NCBI RefSeq assembly: GCF_963422355.1
Contig: NC_085099.1
Coordinates: 2,851,842 to 2,915,841 of the forward strand
Source: Corticium candelabrum
Taxonomy: Eukaryota; Porifera; Homoscleromorpha; Homosclerophorida; Plakinidae
Direction: 5' to 3'
DNA length: 64,000 nt
A model generated the notes under the pieces. It was not told the DNA's origin. It worked only from the letters and a program-made list of their open reading frames with translations, and did no database searches. The first letter of the stretch is position 1; each line of letters starts with the position of its first letter. Of this stretch, positions 10,506-36,400 are shown one piece after another. The position numbers were made by a program, and so were the translations under genes.

Positions 10506-11897
10506 ATGGCTGATGAGGCAGCAGCGACGGATGTCAGCGACGCAGCGAACAGAAAGCCCAACCAGGACGGCTACGAATCCGACGCCATGTCGACCGCCAG
10601 CGGAAGCGCCCCCGAAGAGGCGCACCGCTGCGTTCGCTGTCAGACACTTGTACAAGAGAACGTCGTTCTTCACGCCGAAGTCGAGGTTCTTCGCTTGCGC
10701 TGCAAGAACCTACAAGAGGAGAACAAAGCCCTGAGGCGTGCCTCCGTGTCTATCCAAGCTCAGGCAGAGCAGGAAGAGGAGTACATCTCTAACACATTGA
10801 TGAAGAAGATTCAGGCGCTAAAGAAAGAGAAAGAGACGTTAGCTGTCAATTACGAACAAGAAGAGGAATTCTTGACCAACGACCTTACCCGTAAGCTAAA
10901 CCAGTTGAGACAGGAGAAGGTGGAGTTGGAGCAGACGTTGGAGCAAGAGCAGGAGTATAAGGTCAACAAACTGATGAAGAAGATCGAGAAACTGGAGGGT
11001 GAGACCACGAGCAAGCAGAGCAGTCTAGAGCAGCTCAGACGGGAGAAAGTAGACTTGGAAAACGCCTTAGAGCAGGAACAAGAAATGCTGATGAATCGTC
11101 TGTGGAAGAGAATGGATCGACTGGAGGCCGAGAAAAGAATGCTCGAAGAACGACTAGGACAGCTAACTACACCTCCACCTTCACCCTTGCCGCCTGACCA
11201 GAACACGGCCACCTTATCCGGCCGAGTCAAGGAACTTCAAGGTGAAGTCAAACGGCTGACAAGGCAGTTGAATGAAGTCGAAGCTAGAAATTTAGAAAAA
11301 ACGGCTGCATTCGAGGAAGAAGAAAAAGCCATACAGGAAGAGAACGTTCGCCTACAGCGACGACTAATATTGGAGATTGAAAGACGCGAGAATCTCAGCA
11401 GGCAATTATCTGAAAGCGAGTCGAGCCTAGAAATGGAAGACGAGCGTCACTTCAATGAATATGCCAAGGACTTGTGCCGATCCAGAAGTGCAAGTTTTGG
11501 TCACGAACGTAGTGCTTCGATGAGCAGCCTCGGGGTGAGAGATAAAGCCCCTCTTGCACTTGATCGTAGCAGCAGCTTCAATCGTGACGGAAAGGACGTA
11601 CCGTTGCCTGCTACACGTCACTCCTTGGGTCGACCATCAAGCCCAGTGCCACACCACTCACCAACTGGGCGTCGGTCGGCATCACCTGCATTCCTCAACA
11701 CCAATGCATTCACTCCTCCGTCTCCATACACAAGTCGACACCACACCTACGGCATGGTCAATTCACCTACATCATTGGTCTTCACATCGTCAGCCTTTCC
11801 ATCATCGGCTTCAGGCTTCGCCAAGCCCAAACAGTCAAGACCGAAAGGAAGGCAGGTCCAACACTCACGAGCCAATCAAAAATCCGGCCACCACTAG
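10506..11897 (+). CDS. CCDC6: CCDC6-like coiled-coil protein, intronless
   Basis: This uninterrupted 463-residue frame matches CCDC6 (DUF2046 family, fused to RET in thyroid tumours in humans). Human CCDC6 is similar in length. After a short acidic N-terminus, residues about 55-225 form a long coiled coil. It is built from repeated modules such as [33 protein letters not shown] and [15 protein letters not shown], with the conserved [11 protein letters not shown] between them. A PPPSPLPP linker follows, then a second coiled coil (residues about 240-300) ending in the diagnostic [10 protein letters not shown]. The tail from about residue 315 is low-complexity and rich in Ser, Pro and His, as in vertebrates. 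The start ATG fits the family N-terminus (MAD). Humans have several exons; here there are none. Confidence 0.93.
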   Translation: MADEAAATDVSDAANRKPNQDGYESDAMSTASGSAPEEAHRCVRCQTLVQENVVLHAEVEVLRLRCKNLQEENKALRRASVSIQAQAEQEEEYISNTLMKKIQALKKEKETLAVNYEQEEEFLTNDLTRKLNQLRQEKVELEQTLEQEQEYKVNKLMKKIEKLEGETTSKQSSLEQLRREKVDLENALEQEQEMLMNRLWKRMDRLEAEKRMLEERLGQLTTPPPSPLPPDQNTATLSGRVKELQGEVKRLTRQLNEVEARNLEKTAAFEEEEKAIQEENVRLQRRLILEIERRENLSRQLSESESSLEMEDERHFNEYAKDLCRSRSASFGHERSASMSSLGVRDKAPLALDRSSSFNRDGKDVPLPATRHSLGRPSSPVPHHSPTGRRSASPAFLNTNAFTPPSPYTSRHHTYGMVNSPTSLVFTSSAFPSSASGFAKPKQSRPKGRQVQHSRANQKSGHH

Positions 11898-12198
11898 TTG
11901 TCTATAGATCTGGGTTGTGATGTCGTCAGGGTGTGTTGAGAGCATCGTGTTTCATACAACGGGACGTTCCACGGGTTTCATTTGTGTCAGATTCAGTTGT
12001 ACTATTAGTGAACTTGAAAAAACTGATCAATATTGCTAACCAGACTGCTTGTAGATCATTCGTCGGCCTCAGACGACTACTGTATTCTGAGTTTGCCGAT
12101 GTAATAGTTAGGATATGAAGTTAGAGTAACAGGTTGAGTCTTATGTACACTTTACATAGTGTGTGGCTCTCTGAGCTTGAGTAACTAGCGTAAAATGA

Positions 12199-12204
12199 AA
12201 TAAA
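12199..12204 (+). terminator. CCDC6 polyadenylation signal
   Basis: AATAAA lies about 300 bp after the CCDC6 stop codon. It is only about 22 bp from the stop codon of the convergent GTF3C2 gene at 12,226, so the two 3' ends should overlap. Confidence 0.6.
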
Positions 12205-12225
12205 GCATCAGTCTTACTGGTTTAC

Positions 12226-22900
<10,675 letters not shown>

Positions 22901-23105
22901 CGCGTCTAAACCACCGACACTTTCATACTACCATCACCAGAATACGGGACTTCACCTCCGCGCATGCGTCGCTACACCTCGCTAAGCTCTTCGAAAACTT
23001 TCCGTAAATCGCTAACGAAGCCGCTTTGTATTGTCGAGCTGCTTGTACGTGGACTGCACAGCACGAGAAGCGGGGTTGACTTTTATCAGTGGCCAGGCAC
23101 TCAAC
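22901..23105. promoter_or_regulatory. Bidirectional promoter between GTF3C2 and RAB14
   Basis: The two start codons are 205 bp apart in head-to-head orientation. The interval holds GCGCATGCG at 22,970-22,978, a close match to the NRF1 recognition palindrome, and no obvious TATA box. The 5' UTRs of both genes must fit here. Confidence 0.6.
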
Positions 23106-26854
<3,749 letters not shown>

Positions 26855-26989
26855 CGTACTATCAATATATGTTGTCCGATCAAATTGCTTATTTTCAGTT
26901 GGACCTATACACTTGTGTGGGCGTGCAGTACTTGACGTTTGACGTAGTAGTTGACTTTGCTAATGTTTGTGGACACAACTTGTTTTATC

Positions 26990-26995
26990 AATAAA
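26990..26995 (+). terminator. RAB14 polyadenylation signal
   Basis: AATAAA 136 bp after the RAB14 stop codon. Confidence 0.55.
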
Positions 26996-27035
26996 AGGGG
27001 CATGATGTGGTACGTTGTAGGTGCAGGTTCCCTAT

Positions 27036-27070
<35 letters not shown>

Positions 27071-27248
27071 CGTGACTGTTGACGGTCGTAAACTCTCGAC
27101 CAGTTTGACACTTACTCTATTACCATTCACACTCAAATACAGAAGCACGTAGTAACAAGATACCAATTCCTAACCTTTCAGTCTCCTACGGTAATCTTCC
27201 CACATATACGAACTGATAACCCTGTTATGACCTACGACAGCCGAAAAC

Positions 27249-29421
27249 TCACTGTTGCTGACATTGAACCGTATGACCTCGTCTGTCGTCGTCATCATCA
27301 TCATCATAATTCTATAATTATGTAACACATCAGGCACCGATTCAGAACACACAATCATAGTAGATATCTACAACTCACAACACGACGCCCCATGGAAGGG
27401 GTGATATCAACTAAATCGACTTCCAACACGTCGTCTTCTACAGGCGGCACCGGTTTACGGGGCGGCAGGAGTTCTGCTACTAATGGTAACTGACTTATTT
27501 CAACAAACCCGGGTGAAGGAAATTTCACCTAGAAACAAGGTGGTGACCGTGGTGTGTCATTGATTAGCAGTCTGCAACTCACATTGAAACGGATAATCAA
27601 TCTGCCTTTCTCGTAAGGGTTCTTATACTGTGGCATGCCTTCATTCAACACCACCTTCTCGTCGCCTTGACAACAGACAGCCGACTGTTGTATTGTATTA
27701 AATTTTATTGGTTGATGTACTGACCATGCTTGATGACGTCTCCGGGATGTCTTGAGATGACCAGCACCCGTTCATCTAGATGTGTGATGGGTCTCTGGAA
27801 CCCACACAAAGCTTCGACTAAACTGATCTCCTAGAAAAGGATACCGAAATATGAGACGTAGAAGACTCAAAATTTGTAATTTATTATTGAGTGTCTTGAT
27901 CGCTTCGTTTCATTACTGCTAGTGAATTGAAATGCAGTGCTGAAATATACTGTCTCTGTCTGTCTGTCTGTCATAACACCAATACAATAGGACCATTATG
28001 ATCCTGAAGCTTTCAAAATTATGTTTCGCTGATCTAATCTTGCTATGCTAATGAGTTTGTCCGAGACGACTTTCGCATTACATCGTTGTACTGTTACTGA
28101 AATGACTGATCGCCACTTGTTCTTGAAGTCAGTCTCATTTCATTTTCGTTCATCATCTCGCATTCTTTGCCAGCTAGTTCAAATACTTTACTGCTTGTTC
28201 GCCGAGTTGCGAGCGTGCACTACACCCCCCCTCCAGTCTTACAAGTGACTAGATGGTATCCTTGGATGTCCAGTTCCTTGCTGTCTGTCTGTCTATCTGT
28301 CTGTCTGTTCCTCTTGTGATAGAACATTTGGGAGGTAGGGCACGAAGGTAGAGTATTGTTTGCAGCATTCGTCACAACAGTCAGCAAATCCAGAAGCCAA
28401 TTTTAATGCTGCTATGTTCATATCGTATTTGATCATTTGTGATATTTGTAATTATTACGAGATAGATTATTTGATTTTGAAATTCAAGGTCAAGTCCATT
28501 AGTTAATGACTTTGTTGTTTGCAAGGACTGGTTTGTATTGAAAAATTCCTAGCATATGTACAAGTAGAATGTGTATATGAGAATATATTATCTGTCTGTC
28601 TGTCTGTCTGTCTGTCTGTCAATACATATATTTTCAAACATTGAACTATTATACACTATCTAAGCAAAGCAACTAAATACTACCCATGCCAATAGGGCTG
28701 TCTGTCTGTCTGTCTGTCTGTTTTCTGTCTGTGCATGTGTGCACAACATAAACTACAGTTTTGTGTATATATGTATGTATGTATGTTGTAGTATATGTGC
28801 AATGAGGTTTTTACCAATGCTATCATTATGTACTGACCATCTCTATACGGAGATCTGTGCCTTGCCGCTTGAACGTTCTATGTTGCTCTTCATCCAATAT
28901 GATAACAATGTCACCAGGTTCTTTCCCTGGTTGCTATGGCAACATCCTTAACACTCCCAAATGTAATACAAATGCAAGTGATAGCATACCTGGTCTGCTT
29001 CGCCCATAAATGTTATCTTTTGACCATCTTCCATTCCTTTGTCAACATGGATTTCAAGACTTCTCTTTAGGGTCACAGTTTTGTGTCCTCTACACGACTT
29101 ACATCGATCTTTCTCTGAACAGGAAAGCAAGAAGTCAAAGTCACGTATTCAAAATTGCTCAACGTTTGATTTCTCAAAGTGCTGTAAACTTAAGGTTGAG
29201 CTTTGAGAAAGAAAGCAATGCAAGAGAATCACAGTGATGCAAGCAGAATGTCACGTAGATAGAGAAGAGACACGAGATAAAATGTGAGCACAAACTAGAA
29301 CTCCATATTACGGGATTGCACAACCTGCGTGCTAATTGTAAAGTGTCCTCTTCTGAGTTGGATCATGAAGTGTCTTCGTATTAATACGTTAAGCCATTCA
29401 AGAGATATTATGTTTACAGAT

Positions 29422-29454
<33 letters not shown>

Positions 29455-32400
29455 AACAAACAAGCGGATGGACAGACAAACAGACAGACACAAACAAACA
29501 GATACACTGACAGACAAACAGACAGACAGACAAACAAACGGACAGACACAGACAAACAGACTGATACACAAAGACAGACAGACAGACAGACAGACAGATG
29601 AATGGACAGACAAACAAACAGACACAAATAAACAAACAGATACACTAACAGACACAGACAGATAGACAAACAGATAGACACAGACAGGCAGACAGACAGT
29701 CAACTGACAAGCAACTACAGCATCCACACTGATGTACTAAGTAACAACAGTCCCATTCAACCACCTCATTTCATCTTCACTGGAAGGTAACACACACAGC
29801 ACCATCTAACTCACCAGAACTTCAACGAGCATATTCTTACCAATAAGACATGACAAACAAGGTAAAACTGACCGAATTCTACACTTACCTCTGATGACTT
29901 CTCCCGTGCCACTACATTTTCGACAGTGTGACTGAACCTGTTGTACTAATCCCAACATATGTTGTCGATACTGAACATGTATTCCACTTCCACCGCACGT
30001 ATCACATTGTTTCACCGAACCCTAATTGTAAGCAAGCGATGACGACATCTTGTGTTTTAGGTCAAAATAATAGACGTACCTCTTTCCCTCCTATTCCCTT
30101 GCATTCAGTACAGATGACTTGCTTGTTGAAGGGCAATGTGTGTGTTGCACCATTATATAAATCTTCCAAAGAAACCTAACACGAAAACAAACAATTCGAT
30201 TATTACATGAACACGACATACCCCACCAACATCATGTCTAAACAAACGGTTCACTGAAAATGTAATATGATGGCCGCTTGTTGTATAAATTTGTTTGGCA
30301 ACAGATGGAACACATTTGTACAGCAAACAATATGCTGTGTCTTAGACAAATTTTCGATATCATGAGGTTTGTACACTAGTACAGTACTTGAACTTGTCAT
30401 TGTCTATCTGTCTGTCTATGTGTCTGTCAGGTGCCTCATCTTAATTCTAGTATCTTGGCTAATGACTGGATACAAATCTCTTCATTCAGTTGAATGGCAA
30501 TCTTCTTAATGACCTGATACATGACGGCTACCTCGTCGTCACCACATTCAATGCACCTATTCAGTAGAAATTTCTAGACGTATCACCCGCAAGCACAAAC
30601 GCAAACAGAATTCATATCCATGTTTATTTCACTTGTCAAGCATTCGAATACAATTTCATTACCACCAAACAATGCGACAAAAATAAAATTACTTGTTGGA
30701 CAGCAGTCCGTACACACGTTTATGTTTAGTAATTGAAGCTGTGCTTACATTCTTGCTTCCACAGCTATAAGCCTCACGCTATGTACGGGTGTCACAAACA
30801 ACAACGAATTTAGATGCCGTAGTTTATCTATCTAACATGGTACAGAGTGAAAGCCATTTCACATGACCCCAAAGTCTGTAAATAGTCTGTAGTCGTCAAA
30901 GTGATTGCTTTCGCATTAGCAGTTGCAAACATGTAAAGTCCTGTTGTTTATTTCCAACAAGATCTGGCAATCACAAACATCAATTACACTGTTATGGTAA
31001 GAAACTTTCATAAACATTTCGCTGGTCTGATTGGAGGTTCGCCCATAGTCTCTGGTTGCCATGTACAACAAAATCGTAAATACTGGTTGGTGGATTGGAC
31101 GTGTTTAGACTGTGGCACATTCCTGAGCATGACAGATGTAATCACACATCCACACAGTTTGCAGACCCGGCAGTCAGTTAACTGTATGTCTCGAGTACGC
31201 TACTCACCAAGTGTGTACGTTATAATTTAAATAAATATGTTTAAATATGTTTAAATAAACACTCAGTATAGTAGTGCAGGCAGGTCACGTGACATACAAC
31301 CATTTTAGTAAGACCTGCTAGGCAACTGCATAACATGTGACCAAATAAATGTCCCGTATGTTTAATCAAGCTGCATAGCTACAGCACTCCAAGAGTTTGC
31401 ACTGTAGTGCTTCTTCAGTTTCCAAGGGCGTATTCGATTCGACCTTTCCGGATAAAGAAAGGAAAGACTGGAAAAAGCGGAAAGTCCTTTTGAATCGAAC
31501 GGGCTTTCCCAAAAAAACTCAGGACGTAGCACGTGCATGCTCATACCAACTCCATCTCTTGCATTCTCAAAGCAATCCTTTCCCAAATCTGTTTCTTCTT
31601 GTACAAAGGACTTCGGAATTTCTCGGAAAACTCGCCGTAGAGTTGTATAAGCGAAAGAGTCGCCGAATCACTCCAAGAATAGCCTTCTTTTCTCACTTTA
31701 GGTGGTTCCATAGCAACAAACACATCTGAGCCACCGGTAAGAATCTCTACGAGCTCCATAGGACTTGAATTCTCAGACACAGTAGTCATTTCCCCAGCAA
31801 TTGTGCGGTACGCTTCCGGGAATTTAGGTCACGTGAATCATTTTTCCGATTTTCTATCCGTCCTTTCCACGATAGAGGGTGGAAAGGTTTCTGGAAAAAG
31901 AAAATACCCCAATCGAACACCTTATCCGTCGTTTTCGACCCTTTCTTTATCTGGAAAGGTCGAATCGAATACGCTCCAAGTCTCATGACTTTTAGCAAAG
32001 TCCTATTTCTTATGGCTTATTAATTATCCATTAAAATATTAATATCAACTTTTAATACACAGAAATGTACCCATTTAATAATACAACTAGCACTCCACAA
32101 AGTGGTACGTGAACCACCTTAGTAGAGTTCAAGTATGTGACAACAAAAGTTCAAGTGCAAAGTTTTAAAATTTGAGAAAACGCACGCACCAATTTTTGTC
32201 TGGTAAGCGTGATTTTAAAAATTAGATTTTAAATTTTTCTCGTAGCCAAACAACGACAGTCCAACTGTGACCACTAAGTGAACACCTGAACCACTAAATA
32301 CATGGTAAGTCTGCTACAACCGCACGTCTTACCCTCATTTGATTATACACTGACTTTGTCCTTGCATCACGCTGCTTACGTCCACCCCCAAAGAACATAT

Positions 32401-32785
32401 CAAAGATATCCATGGGAGACGAGAATCCGTCGGTGTCACCGCCTCCTTTCAATCCATCCTCTCCGTGTTGGTCGTACGTTTCGCGTTTTTTGGGATTCGA
32501 GAGAACCTCGTACGCCTGGGATATTTCTTTGAACTAAAAATGAGAGCAAAGGTTAAGCGCTGGAGCACCAGAAACGCTCAGTATTTCCACTTTATCTCCT
32601 GCGTCTGGGTTCTTGTCCGGATGGTATTTCAGAGCTAGTTTTCTGTAAGCTTTTTTCAATTCTGACTCTGTACAGCTCGGATTGACGCCAAGTACGTCTG
32701 TGAGAGAGAAGAGTATCGCACACGTGGTGTAGGTCACAGCCCTCGAGTGGAGCGCCTTACCATAATACTTTGTCTCCTTCACCAT
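27249..32785 (-). CDS. DNAJA1: Type A DnaJ/Hsp40 co-chaperone (DNAJA1/4-like)
   Basis: The gene is spliced on the minus strand. Exon 1 is 32,785-32,761 (MVKETKYY). Exon 2 carries the J domain with the HPD motif ([13 protein letters not shown]). The next exon (about 32,533-32,325) holds [12 protein letters not shown] and a Gly/Phe region with [11 protein letters not shown]. The zinc-finger domain has four CxxC units: CTECKG (30,130), CDTCGG and CRKCSG (29,890-30,025) and CKSCRG (29,090). Client-binding C-terminal exons follow: [11 protein letters not shown] (28,900), LVEALCGFQ (27,820), [17 protein letters not shown] (27,630), then 27,530-27,390. The last exon ends HTVQCQQQ, a CaaX farnesylation-type terminus like human CQTS. 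The protein stimulates Hsp70 ATPase and folds cytosolic clients. It starts MVKETxYYDVLGV, like DNAJA1 and unlike DNAJA2, but GEADQ and VSLEDLYNG recall DNAJA2, so orthology within the group is open. Confidence 0.9.
28595..28690 (-). repeat. GTCT-tailed repeat fragment
   Basis: (CTGT)n is followed by CAATACATATATTTT and AACATTGAACTATTATACA, the same junction as at about 462. It is a minus-orientation copy of a dispersed element 3' end, in a DNAJA intron. A further (CTGT)n run follows at 28,699-28,722. Confidence 0.65.
29419..29701. repeat. Imperfect (GACA)n tract
   Basis: About 280 bp of GACA/GACAAACA repeats with scattered substitutions, in a DNAJA intron. It is the longest such tract in the window. 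Confidence 0.9.
30436..30573 (-). other. Orphan exon-like open segment in the DNAJA intron
   Basis: A 45-codon open segment follows a good acceptor (gtctag) and ends at a TGA stop. It encodes [15 protein letters not shown] and [18 protein letters not shown]. The composition looks like a real helical protein, but it does not fit the DNAJA reading, which splices directly across it. A GACA-type repeat starts about 10 bp after the stop. I found no partner exon upstream. It may be the last exon of a nested gene or a retrocopied fragment. Confidence 0.3.
31426..31977. mobile_element. Harbinger-like element of about 550 bp
   Basis: The left end GGCGTATTCGATTCGACCTT and the right end, read inverted (GAGCGTATTCGATTCGACCT), are inverted repeats that continue through CCTTTCC-rich subterminal sequence. 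The flanks read CCAAG on both sides, consistent with a short target duplication. The centre carries a Myb/SANT-like frame on the minus strand. This pairing is typical of PIF/Harbinger transposons, but no DDE nuclease frame is present. Confidence 0.7.
31541..31789 (-). CDS. Myb/SANT-like DNA-binding protein carried by the element
   Basis: The 82-residue frame contains [18 protein letters not shown], then KYKKK-like [16 protein letters not shown]. This is the trihelix Myb/SANT pattern (tryptophan, acidic first helix, basic turn, then WERIA) found in the accessory protein of PIF/Harbinger transposons and in genes derived from them. It starts [10 protein letters not shown] and stops soon after the third helix, so it may be only a DNA-binding domain. 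It is in minus orientation inside a DNAJA intron. It could be a relic; the frame is intact over the domain. Confidence 0.6.
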   Translation of the reverse strand: MTTVSENSSPMELVEILTGGSDVFVAMEPPKVRKEGYSWSDSATLSLIQLYGEFSEKFRSPLYKKKQIWERIALRMQEMELV

Positions 32786-33061
32786 GATGATATTTACAGC
32801 AAGATATCACGACGTTGTTACAGTAAAAAGTCTCAAAAATTGTATATATCCCACGTCGACTCTTCTAGAACACAAGCGTGGGCGAGGGCGGTACAATGGA
32901 TATCAATATTGAAATAGCGCGCGTTAGGTAATGAAAACTACATATGTAATCGCGGTTTTATAAATTGATTATTAATTAAATTAACCTAAACTAAAAATTT
33001 GCAGACATTGCATTCCTACCGCGTTGTCCACTGTTCGTCACCTAAACGCAGTTTTAGTGTG

Positions 33062-33155
<94 letters not shown>

Positions 33156-33486
33156 ACGCACACGCACACGCACACGCACACGCACACGTACACGCACACG
33201 CACACGCACACGCACACGCACACGCACACGCACACGCACACGCACACGCACACGCACACGCACACGCACGCACGCACGCACGCACGCACACACGCGCGAA
33301 CACACACACGTGACACAAACAATTATGCTAATAAGACAGTTGACGTCAATGTGTTGCACAAGAAATCAACAACCGGAAATAAAGCTGATAGTGTTTACGA
33401 GCGTCGCGTCGATACCGACACAGTCAACAACCGCGGTCTCTTTCCACGACAGAAACACAACAAATTCGCTCGTTCGACTTACCTCA
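32786..33486. promoter_or_regulatory. Divergent DNAJA / dynein promoter region
   Basis: The start codons of the DNAJA gene (minus) and the dynein gene (plus) are 701 bp apart. The interval contains a 240-bp alternating purine-pyrimidine tract (33,063-33,306) nearer the dynein side. CCAAT-like CGTCCAATG-type or TATA elements were not clearly seen. Confidence 0.5.
33063..33306. repeat. (CA)n-(CACACG)n-(CACG)n tract
   Basis: About 80 bp of CA repeat pass into a long CACACG hexamer array and then CACG repeats. The whole tract alternates purine and pyrimidine almost without interruption, a composition favourable to left-handed DNA. It lies between two divergent gene starts. Confidence 0.9.
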
Positions 33487-36400
33487 ATGGCCAGCGACCC
33501 TTCAGGTCGCTACCTGACAACAACATTGAAATCTCCCGCTCGCAGACAACATGCAAGACGGGGAACAATCGGCGATCGGAAAACCTCACGCGTATTGGTG
33601 ACAGGCGACACGTTGAAAGACAAGCAGGTAAGCCTTGAAAGCGCCTCAGTGTGTCATTTTGAGGGGGAAATCTGGTTAGGTGCCACGCCTACCTGCCCGG
33701 ACTAATGTGAGAATGTAATTGTTGTGGGTCTGGAGGTTGTGTAGACGCTTGCTTCTTGCATGGATTAGAGTGGTATGATGGTGAGTGCGCGTTTCGCATG
33801 CTAGATACACGTGTGAATGGGCTAGATAACGATATCAGCGCTAGATATTGAATGCTGCACACATGAAATTGATTAGCAAACATATACATGTATTTACTGA
33901 GTCGCTTCAGACTGTGCGCGAGCAGTTTGCGCTTGTTTGTTCTCCAGTCTAGCTGTCCGCGTTGCACTCGATCTGCGAGTTCTAAGAATTTGTTGTCATG
34001 CTACCTTCGAGGACGTGTCTCAGTCTGACTCTATCTGTCTGTCTGTCTGTCTGTCAATGTGTTTGTCAGTCTGTCTATAGCTAGCTGTTTGTCTGTTTGT
34101 CAGTCAGATCTGTCAATCCGTCTGTCAGTCTTTCTGTTTGTCTGTCTGTCTGTCTGTTAGTCTGTTTGTCTGTGTATTTGTCTGTGTATTTGTCTGACAG
34201 CTCCCTCCCCCCCTGCCCGCAGCGCCCATTGATTGGAGGAATGAATCAGTCTGTCTGTGTTATTTTTTGTCAACCCGGCTTGTTTGCCTGAGTTTTCTTA
34301 CCGTTTTTGATGAAGATGAGGTTGAAAGAAGAAAGAGAAGCAAAGCGCTCTCACATGGATCCCAGACATGACTATATTGTGAGAACTCTTGCTGAGAATA
34401 TGCAGTTTGATGCATTGGAAGTTGAAGAGTGCCTGCTGGATGGAAATCAGGTAGAGAACGACAATTTTTTAAATTAATTAATGTTGAGCTGTGTTGCATT
34501 GCTCTTTCTCAAAATTACAATATTTAGGTGTATTACATGGACAGCTATTTCGAGGCTGGTGGGCCCACTTGTTTGATGTTCTTTTGTGAGGGTGCACAGC
34601 GATCTGTGCCAGTAGAGGCAACAGATGGAGGTTAGTTTCCAGGGAATGAATAAACAGTGTGGCATTATGTTCCATTCGATGTTGGTATTATTGTTATTGA
34701 AAAGACGAACGTAGTTAGCTAGTTGCTATTGTATTGTAATTTGAATTTAAGAACGCCGGGGGGGGGAGAGGGGGTTTGAGAGACAGACAGACAGACTTTG
34801 GCTGTCTTTCCACTAGCTGCACCTTAAAACTAGTTTAGCTTTGTTGCGCGTGAATGGAAAAGTTAACACGCAGCAAGACAGTTTCCGATTGCACCTTAGA
34901 GAATCGCGGCAGCCTGACACTTGAGAGAGACAGTGAGAACACAATATATACTTGTCAGTACGTTAAAGAACAGCTTACAACCTCAGCGCACCTATGCGCC
35001 TCTACAAATCTCACTAAGACTGACTAACGCCCTCTGATGACTACATTTTATATACTATCGGCAAATCGCAATCCAGTCATTACCTATTGACTCAGTTTGC
35101 CAAATGCCGGTATGGCTCCTCCCCTAACCATATTCGTAATGCAACTCTTAATTAATAGCACGTGGATTGTGACAAGCTTAATTAAACGCGTTTAAAACTA
35201 AACCAGTTCAAGAAAGTGACTGTTTCCACTAGGACCATGCACATCCAGGCAAGTTCATCCGGATGTGCAAAACAAACCGTTTAGGAACGCCTTATTTTGA
35301 AGTATTGGGCTGCTCTGTCGCCGAGTCAGGGCAACTGTTGGTTGTCACTGGTTCAGCATCTGCTAGTAGAAATTTGCATGACGATGACCAAGAACACCGT
35401 CTCCTTTCTCTCTCCGTAGCTGCTGATTTCCTTAGTTAACAATCCTTACACCTTTTAAGGCAATCCTATCCCAGCAAAATAGTCAATATTATCAAAACGG
35501 CATTGTCAGAAGCCATCTAAACAAGTGTGCTACTGTCATGTGACAGTTAAACCTAAACCACTTGCTAAACCTACTTTGAAGTAGGTTTAGGAAAGCGGTT
35601 TAGGTTTACAATATAACTGGTTCAATGCAGGTGGAAACAGGTCAATTCTTTAACAAGTTTAGCTTAAACTACTTGTTAAACTGGTTTAGGCGCTCGCCCT
35701 TGTTTCTGTTGATTTGACTTGTTTAGCTCGACCCATTGGGTCGAGAACTCACTATTTAGCTGTGGTGCCTTTTACTGATATTCATTGTATGGTAGTATTG
35801 ATATTGAAAATAAAGGACAGACAGACAGACAGACAAGTAGTTGGGTTTTGTTGTGCGGCACATTGTGGGCTTTTGGACTGGCATTTGGACAATTAGACTG
35901 TAATAGTGCTGATGTATAAAAATATATGTATTGACAGACAAAAAATGTATTGGACAGACAGACAGACAGACATTTCGGTAGATGGGGCGAGGAGGGGGAA
36001 AATTTCTTCAGTCACTCGCTTTGCGTTCTCGGGATGGATCTGGTCGGCGCAACACTGCTGAGTTCCTAGACTATTGGAGAAAGAGAATCAGCTTACAATT
36101 GCAACGGTGTTGTGGCCGCGTAATCCAGCACAAAATGTCATCGTCGTGCTGGAAGATTGCTTGATATACTGTTGTTCGTCTTAGTGTAGGTTACACTTAG
36201 CTTTTTTGTTTTGTTCTTGTTGTTTGCAGTAGTGTTATATTTGGAACTGTGACTGTTTCTAGTTTTAGTTGTTTTAAGTCCTGGTATATGTTTGTTAGCT
36301 TGTCATCGTTGTAATGTTCAATCATTTGAAGAATGTAATACCTTTGACAGACAGACAGACAGTCTGCCCAAGTCTTTTCAAGCAAAGTTGAGATGTGTCT

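Noticed and set aside
10850..11230. 126-codon minus-strand frame inside CCDC6
   Set aside because: Serine/cysteine-rich antisense shadow of the coiled-coil coding sequence.
29295..29727. Long open frames rich in CLSVCLS or TDRQTDRQ
   Set aside because: Produced by the GACA tetranucleotide repeat, whose 4-base period avoids stops in several frames.
30180..32325. Suspected missing DNAJA exon before VSLEDLYNG
   Set aside because: The preceding exon already ends with a segment that aligns to the family's GKNVVHQL region, so the two exons are adjacent.
33016..33359. Several long open frames of alternating Cys-Val, Thr-His or Arg-Val across the CACACG tract
   Set aside because: They are translations of a microsatellite in all frames, not genes.
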